A stretch of 17,692 nucleotides of DNA. Source: GCA-020344715 sp050115935. GTDB lineage: Archaea > Thermoproteota > Bathyarchaeia > Bathyarchaeales > Bathyarchaeaceae. Positions 14,484 to 17,692 of the stretch are shown here, piece by piece. Each line of letters starts with the position of its first letter. Position 1 is the stretch's first letter. The DNA is taken from positions 1 to 17,692 of the forward strand of contig JASFPO010000032.1 of NCBI GenBank assembly GCA_050115935.1, given 5' to 3'. Both the position numbers and the translations under genes were made by a program. The notes below the pieces were generated by a model. That model ran no database searches, was not told where the DNA came from, and saw only the letters and a program-made list of their open reading frames with translations.

Positions 14484-15011
14484 TTGCTGGGACGCTACGA
14501 AAACTTTCCCCAGACTATTCACGGCACAGCCAGATTCAACTTTTCCTCTTCTACGCAACAACTGCAACAAGCAATACTCAAAGTTGCAGAACAACTCAAC
14601 TATGAAATATACAACATTAGAGAATTTGCACCTTTCCTACAGTCTAATTGCCAAGCCAGCTTCGAATTTGGCATAGCCGACGATATGACGTTCAACTACC
14701 TAGACAAGGAAGAACTCATACGGTTCCAGAAACGAATAGAGATCAAGCCTTTACGTGTCATGGACGTGTTCTCTGTCATCCGCTATCACACCATCAACGC
14801 AAAAGGAAAACGCACACCTCTAAAATTCGACTATAACATGCTCCGTTTCACATTCTCCAAAAAAACCATGGAACTACTCATCTCCCATGAAAGAGGAAAC
14901 CGACACATTTCCTTAGAAGGCTTCATCGCCTTTCTTGCAAACAAGATAAACGAGAGATTGAAAGAGGAAACACAGAAAACCCTTGTCATGAATTATCTAC
15001 ACACTCTTTAA
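14484..15011 (+). CDS. Conserved-looking protein of unknown function
   Basis: A cytoplasmic 175-residue protein starting at TTG 14484 after an AAGG-containing stretch, 15 bases behind the zinc-ribbon gene. I do not recognise a family. The N-terminal part mixes aromatic-rich strands and helices (RYENFPQTIHGTARFNFSSS, then LQQAILKVAEQL). A central segment holds FQKRIEIKPLRVMDVFSVIRYH, and the C-terminus is helical with many basic residues. No cysteine motif (one Cys), TM or signal. The end overlaps the convergent thymidylate kinase gene by 15 bases. Coupling to the p27-like gene suggests a shared, probably informational, role (inference). Confidence 0.75.
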   Translation: MLGRYENFPQTIHGTARFNFSSSTQQLQQAILKVAEQLNYEIYNIREFAPFLQSNCQASFEFGIADDMTFNYLDKEELIRFQKRIEIKPLRVMDVFSVIRYHTINAKGKRTPLKFDYNMLRFTFSKKTMELLISHERGNRHISLEGFIAFLANKINERLKEETQKTLVMNYLHTL

Positions 15012-15596
15012 ACGCTTGAGAACAACAGCCAAAATGCTTTGCGCCACTTCACTCGTTGGTCTATTTCCATTAACCAATTCTAGGCGTCCTTCATGTACTA
15101 GCTGCATGTAAACTCTCCGCACCTTACGTAGATTCTCCAAAGTTTCCATAACTGACCTCCTCCGTCGCATTCTCTTTACAACAATCTCAGGCGGAACATC
15201 AATGTAGATCGCCAGGTCTGGAGCAAGAGCCGTTCTGTTGATCTGCTCAATCCAGCCGATGTCTAAATCCGCGGCTCCTTGATAAGCCAAAGAAGAGTAC
15301 ACGTAACGGTCCGAAACCACAATCTTACCTGATTCCAGCGCAGGCTCAATCTTACTTTCAACATGGTCAACACGGTCAACAGCGAAAAGAAGAGCTTCAA
15401 CAACCGCTGGAACTCGCTTCTTGCGCTGAAGGACATAACGTCGTATGAAAGTCCCAACTTCACCTTCGCTAGGCTCAGTAGTATAGATGGCGACGAAACC
15501 TCTCCTCCTAAGGTTTCTCACCAACCAACGAGCCTGCGTTGATTTTCCGCTAGCATCGATTCCTTCAATGCAAATGAAGATTCCCCGTTTGTCCAT
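14997..15596 (-). CDS. tmk: Thymidylate kinase (dTMP kinase)
   Basis: Phosphorylates dTMP to dTDP with ATP in the dTTP pathway. 199 residues, the normal family length. P-loop IEGIDASGKST (Gly12-Thr20); the TEPSEGEVG segment near 40-48 corresponds to the DR/E-P substrate loop; VVSDRYVYSSLAYQGA near 93-108 is the conserved DRY(H) motif; YIDVPPEIVVKRM precedes a basic LID region, RRRR, followed by METLENLRKVRRVY. All essential motifs are intact. The start is ATG 15596. No good SD is seen and a TATA-like TTTAAG lies about 22 bases upstream, so the mRNA may be leaderless. The 3' end overlaps the convergent unknown gene by 15 bases. Confidence 0.92.
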   Translation of the reverse strand: MDKRGIFICIEGIDASGKSTQARWLVRNLRRRGFVAIYTTEPSEGEVGTFIRRYVLQRKKRVPAVVEALLFAVDRVDHVESKIEPALESGKIVVSDRYVYSSLAYQGAADLDIGWIEQINRTALAPDLAIYIDVPPEIVVKRMRRRRSVMETLENLRKVRRVYMQLVHEGRLELVNGNRPTSEVAQSILAVVLKRLKSV

Positions 15597-15614
15597 GTTC
15601 GTTGCCCAATTTCA

Positions 15615-15620
15615 CTTAAA
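15615..15620 (-). promoter_or_regulatory. TATA-like element of tmk
   Basis: TTTAAG on the minus strand (15620-15615), within GGGTTTAAGTG, would start transcription within a few bases of ATG 15596. This fits a leaderless transcript and the missing SD. Confidence 0.35.
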
Positions 15621-15810
15621 CCCTCAAGCATAAATCATTTTTCGAACATTCTTTCGTCAACATCGAAAACAACTCAGTTATAATGGCTGAATTGCCGAGT
15701 CGAAAAGAACCCGTTGTCCAAGATTTGTCTCGTTGTGCCACTTTTTGTTTGGATTCTGATTTTGACCCATCCATAAATAAAATATAGTTATTGATTACAC
15801 TTTCGAATAT

Positions 15811-15905
15811 GATGGGAATCGCCATCATGGAAGCGTGTGTGAGCTCCTCCTAAGAGGGTTTTCTTTTGCTGCGCACGCTTCCCATTTCTGCTTTTGTTTT
15901 CTTTC
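15811..15905 (+). ncRNA. Candidate structured small RNA
   Basis: Two back-to-back hairpins fill this non-coding stretch. The first is GATGG/CCATC (15811-15815 with 15822-15826). The second is a long stem of 12 pairs, GGAAGCGTGTGT (15829-15840) with GCGCACGCTTCC (15871-15882), two of them G-U. It continues after a bulged G with AGC/GCT and is capped by a CCTC-CTAA-GAGG hairpin (15846-15857). A T-rich tail (15885-15904) follows on this strand only. AATATAG near 15780-15787 is TATA-like and would place the 5' end near 15811. No known family (SRP, RNase P, C/D, H/ACA) is recognised. Existence as a transcript is inferred. Confidence 0.4.
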
Positions 15906-15948
15906 CGATTCCGAATTTAGGTAATGCAATTATTGCGCGAGAACCTCA

Positions 15949-15954
15949 TATATA
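15949..15954 (+). promoter_or_regulatory. TATA box upstream of the small membrane protein leader
   Basis: TATATA, inside CTCATATATACC, is the clearest TATA box in the window and would start RNA near 15978. Upstream, GCAAT-T-ATTGC (15927-15937) is a near-perfect palindrome in the position of an activator or repressor site. Confidence 0.45.
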
Positions 15955-15977
15955 CCGTCCACGTAAAAATGGACCCA

Positions 15978-16099
15978 GACACCTCAATCACTCTGGGGTG
16001 CTCTGCATCGCTCCTGTTTGAGGCGTGGCTCTTGGAGTTTGAAACATCCAATCTTTCGCCCGAGAGTTGTGCTCTTTCCTAAGTGTAGGTGAAAAGTTA
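15978..16099 (+). promoter_or_regulatory. Structured 5' leader of the 41-residue membrane protein (or independent RNA)
   Basis: Three successive hairpins can form. First, CCTCAA/TTGAGG (15982-15987 with 16018-16023) enclosing GGGGTG/CGCTCC (15995-16000 with 16009-16014). Second, TTGGA/TCCAA (16032-16036 with 16047-16051). Third, GAGAG/CTCTT (16062-16066 with 16072-16076). They fill nearly the whole interval between the predicted transcript start and the SD AGGTGA (16087-16092). Such a leader could be a cis-regulatory RNA. A 37-codon frame (ATG 15969 to TAA 16082) also spans it but begins before the predicted start of transcription. Confidence 0.35.
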
Positions 16100-16225
16100 A
16101 TGGATCGTCGCGTAGAAGACTGGCTTAGTGAGTATTGGCTTGTCCTAGTGATGCTTACTATCCTAATTGCGCTTGTGATCTTCTTTTATTTTATAGACAG
16201 GGTTTTAATGCAAATCCTTTCTTAA
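16100..16225 (+). CDS. Small single-pass membrane protein, 41 residues
   Basis: ATG 16100 lies seven bases after a good SD, AGGTGA (16087-16092), and downstream of a strong TATA box. The product starts with a charged, amphipathic segment, MDRRVEDWLSEYW, followed by one hydrophobic helix, LVLVMLTILIALVIFFYFI (about residues 14-32), and ends DRVLMQILS. Positive charges at the start and an Asp-Arg pair after the helix leave topology uncertain. No known family is recognised. The combination of promoter, structured leader, SD and a clean TM helix makes chance unlikely. The next 400 bases have no convincing gene. Small TM proteins of this kind often modulate a larger membrane complex, but no partner is indicated here. 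Confidence 0.6.
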   Translation: MDRRVEDWLSEYWLVLVMLTILIALVIFFYFIDRVLMQILS

Positions 16226-16646
16226 ATTGAGCAAAGAGGCTTGAGATGACTTCCCTGCACTTGGGACGACTACCACCATATCCAAGCTCTGGTAACTTTT
16301 GGACGCTTTCTCTTTTTCATTTTGTTTCACTTGCCTCCACGTGTTATCACATGAGGAATATAGCATTTGTTGTAGACGTCCACAAAAGTGCATCATACCA
16401 GTGGTGTAATCGAATAGATAAATGAAAAAAGAGGAAGGAGAGCGGAGGAGTTTTCTGCCGAAGCTTGCACTTCTTGAAAAATCTCCTTCCTCTCCAAACT
16501 ATTCAAGGTCAACTTGCCGGTTAGGAGTCTTGTGAAAGATGCTTCATGTTCCGATTCCGAATTGTGCATAAATGAATTATACTCAGAGAGCATTTTTCAG
16601 GAAATGCGCACGTTCTAAACTGTGATTACAACGAGGATTGCATCTC
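16226..16646. other. Gene-poor region with inverted repeats
   Basis: No convincing gene. A hairpin-like CCTCCACGTG...CACATGAGG occurs near 16336-16355 with one mismatch and one bulge. A perfect 12-base inverted repeat lies at 16430-16493. Two minus-strand frames (16593-16393 and 16396-16205), joined by an ATGA overlap, are open, but they have no SD and low-complexity composition. Confidence 0.4.
16430..16493. repeat. Perfect 12-base inverted repeat enclosing two smaller hairpins
   Basis: AGAGGAAGGAGA (16430-16441) and TCTCCTTCCTCT (16482-16493) are exact reverse complements 40 bases apart. Inside, CGG...CCG (about 16443-16460) and GAAG-CTTGCA-CTTC (about 16460-16473) could form inner stems. 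It could be a three-way-junction RNA, a recombination site or the trace of a small mobile element. No target-site duplication was seen. Confidence 0.45.
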
Positions 16647-16659
16647 GGAGGGTGATAGA

Positions 16660-16869
16660 ATGGTAAGCGAAGGTCGGGGAAGGCTCTTCAGAAGAAAAGA
16701 TGGTAAATATTTAATCTATGTTCCAAAGGACTTAGCTGAAGACAGCATGTTTCCGTTTAGGGATAGCTCTTCGGTACACGTGAAGATCACCTTTAAGATC
16801 GGGGGAGACAAACTCACTGTTGAGCAATGGACAGAAGAAGAGCAGAGTTCCTTGCACATGAACACCTAG
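16660..16869 (+). CDS. Small conserved-looking archaeal protein, 69 residues
   Basis: ATG 16660 has a good SD just upstream (GGAG and GGTGA within 16647-16655). The product is a compact basic-to-acidic beta protein: GRGRLFRRKDGKYLIYVPKD, then LAEDSMFPFRDSSSVHVKIT and FKIGGDKLTVEQW. The YLIYVPKDLxEDSMFPF phrase resembles small uncharacterised archaeal proteins I have seen, without any assigned function; treat that as recollection, not as a search result. No TM, cysteine or signal. A palindrome plus T7 run follows directly after the stop, so it is a single-gene unit. DNA or RNA binding is possible from the N-terminal basic patch but unproven. Confidence 0.72.
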   Translation: MVSEGRGRLFRRKDGKYLIYVPKDLAEDSMFPFRDSSSVHVKITFKIGGDKLTVEQWTEEEQSSLHMNT

Positions 16870-16890
16870 ACGCACGTGCGTACCTTTTTT
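16870..16890 (+). terminator. Palindrome plus T7 terminator
   Basis: ACGCACGTGCGT (16870-16881) is a perfect 12-base palindrome starting right after the stop codon of the 69-residue gene. It can fold as a four-pair stem with an ACGT loop. Three bases later comes a run of seven Ts (16884-16890), a strong archaeal termination signal on this strand. Confidence 0.6.
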
Positions 16891-17029
16891 TGGCTCACCT
16901 AATGTCAGTGAGGCATCTAGTGATCTCGCACACGTATTTTTGCTCCAATTCTGATTCGGTCTCATAGGATAAACAGCTCATAGATTTTTTATGTGCTTAC
17001 AAAGGTTAGAACTGAACTGGTAGTTAACG

Positions 17030-17131
17030 ATGAAAAAGAGCGAGATAAACCTGTTGTGCGATGGAATAAGACATCTTGAAAAGGAAAAGAAACGTGCGGC
17101 ACGCAACCGCGAGAAGCGTTCCAGATCCTAA
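17030..17131 (+). CDS. Possible 33-residue basic peptide
   Basis: ATG 17030 to TAA 17131 encodes a very basic, helix-prone peptide: MKKSEINLLCDGIRHLEKEK, then a Lys/Arg-rich end. A T-rich TTTTTTATG (about 16984-16992) could act as a weak promoter, but the SD is poor. It may be a nucleic-acid-binding peptide or simply chance. Kept as a low-confidence candidate because nothing else explains 16965-17150. Confidence 0.25.
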   Translation: MKKSEINLLCDGIRHLEKEKKRAARNREKRSRS

Positions 17132-17265
17132 CAGCTACCTTCGGATCATCTAGGTTAATGTGTTCCGCAAGAAAGCTTCAAGCTGAACTGACAGCTCTAA
17201 GTATTGATACTCAAACACGATTCTCCCAAGTTTTATTAGCTTGTTGACAATCTTGTTACTCCACG

Positions 17266-17277
17266 GTACACGTGTAC
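17266..17277. repeat. 12-base palindrome abutting the tRNA 5' end
   Basis: GTACACGTGTAC is a perfect palindrome ending at the base before the first nucleotide of the mature tRNA. It could form a hairpin in the precursor near the RNase P cut, or be a protein-binding site. The 11-mer CGGTACACGTG also occurs at 16772-16782 inside the 69-residue gene. Confidence 0.5.
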
Positions 17278-17355
17278 GGGCCCGTAGTCTAGTACGGATA
17301 GGACACTGGCCTGCGGAGCCGGAGATCCTGGGTTCAAATCCCAGCGGGCCCGCCA
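17278..17355 (+). tRNA. tRNA-Arg (anticodon GCG)
   Basis: Full cloverleaf. Acceptor stem GGGCCCG (17278-17284) with CGGGCCC (17345-17351). D-arm GUCU/GGAC with a ten-base loop containing GG. Anticodon stem CUGGC/GCCGG with loop CUGCGGA, so the anticodon is GCG, reading CGC/CGU arginine codons. Variable loop AGAUC. T-arm CUGGG/CCCAG with loop UUCAAAU. Discriminator G73, with CCA encoded at 17353-17355. No intron. A T-rich TTTTATTAG at 17231-17239 is the probable promoter element. A hairpin terminator follows. Confidence 0.95.
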
Positions 17356-17376
17356 CTCTCGCGTGAGAGACAGTTT
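17356..17376 (+). terminator. Hairpin after tRNA-Arg
   Basis: CTCTC (17356-17360) pairs with GAGAG (17365-17369) around a four-base loop GCGT, followed by ACAG and four Ts. It starts immediately after the encoded CCA, so it could stop transcription and guide 3' trimming. Confidence 0.5.
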
Positions 17377-17551
17377 TAGGCTGTGGCTCTGCCTTTTTTG
17401 GACAGTCAGCCTCGCTCATGAACTCGTCGTCATATAAGTTCATGAAAAGGAGAAATGACTCTAACAATTCAATGGGTTGTCTAAGCAGGTCACCACGTAT
17501 CACGATTATCTTTGGCTGAAACAGATATCACGCCGTAGTTCATCAGATACC

Positions 17552-17692
17552 TATAAAGGTGCAAAAGGCTCTGCAAAAAGGGGTGTGTGGTAGAAGAGAA
17601 AAAATCTACAAAAACCATACTGAATGAGCTGTTAAGTCAAGGGGTTTTCCTCAGTTTGCACACCAATTGCAGCGCTTCATGAAGCTTCCTTT
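17552..17692 (+). other. Possible promoter and start of a gene reaching the right edge
   Basis: TATAAAG at 17552-17558 would start RNA near 17580. AAGGGGTG then precedes GTG 17587, opening a 31-codon frame (MVEEKKSTKTILNELLSQGV...) that stops at 17682. An ATG at 17679 overlaps that stop as ATGA and runs off the edge after four codons. This may be a short leader gene coupled to a following gene, or one gene broken by a frameshift. Too little is visible to decide. Confidence 0.25.

Noticed and set aside
15616..15828. Minus-strand frame of 70 codons next to the structured RNA
   Set aside because: The AGGAGG upstream is 17 bases from the start, too far, and lies inside the long stem. The protein has no recognisable pattern.
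15969..16082. Plus-strand 37-codon frame spanning the leader
   Set aside because: Its ATG lies before the start of transcription predicted from the TATA box, and it has no SD. The hairpins explain the region better.
16205..16593. Two minus-strand frames (66 and 63 codons) joined by an ATGA overlap
   Set aside because: The overlap is suggestive, but there is no SD, the sequence is low in complexity and no family is recognisable. The second frame also runs into the supported small membrane gene.
17150..17503. Minus-strand frame of 117 codons across the tRNA, with the phrase GPLGFEPRISGS
   Set aside because: It is the antisense of tRNA-Arg. That phrase is a well-known artefact of translating tRNA genes.
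1..17692. CRISPR arrays, insertion sequences or phage genes
   Set aside because: No regularly spaced repeats, transposase or integrase motifs, or phage structural genes were seen on either strand.

Overview
The window is archaeal chromosome. The markers are class III signal-peptide pilins of the archaeal PF07790 type, an archaeal A24 prepilin peptidase with its C-terminal domain, a UPF0147 protein, a p27-autoantigen-type zinc ribbon, TATA-like promoters 25-30 bases before several genes, and a tRNA-Arg with archaeal features. A TACK-group lineage such as Bathyarchaeia is my best guess from the gene types, but it is inference only. Shine-Dalgarno (SD) sites are common, and TTG starts are unusually frequent (about eight genes).

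Layout. (1) 1-1436, minus: a CHASE4-HAMP histidine kinase cut by the left edge. (2) 1649-3009, plus: a type IV pilin, a terminator-like hairpin and a prepilin peptidase. (3) 3037-8875, minus: a tightly packed six-gene operon with a secretion ATPase, a double-T2SF polytopic membrane protein and four single-anchor, pilin-like exported proteins. (4) 9325-11974, plus: a small winged-helix protein, a second pilin, a coiled-coil protein and two Roadblock/LC7-like proteins. (5) 12177-15596: housekeeping or conserved genes, namely a COG2509-type flavoprotein, UPF0147, a p27-like zinc ribbon, an unknown protein and thymidylate kinase. (6) 15597-17692: a gene-poor stretch with a candidate structured small RNA, a structured leader before a 41-residue membrane peptide, a conserved-looking 69-residue protein, several inverted repeats and tRNA-Arg(GCG).

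The first 12 kb reads as one type IV pilus system. The peptidase would mature the two pilins and at least two of the minor pilin-like proteins. The ATPase and platform protein would assemble them. No archaellum-specific gene (ArlC/D/E, ArlF, ArlG, ArlH) is present, so this looks like an adhesion or secretion pilus rather than an archaellum. The most interesting point is the second pilin lying directly upstream of a coiled-coil protein and two Roadblock-like proteins. Roadblock proteins such as MglB control pilus polarity with a small GTPase in bacteria, and no GTPase is visible here. The exported proteins are rich in N-glycosylation sequons, ten of them in one 261-residue protein. The gene-poor right end holds RNA-like structures that no protein annotation explains.
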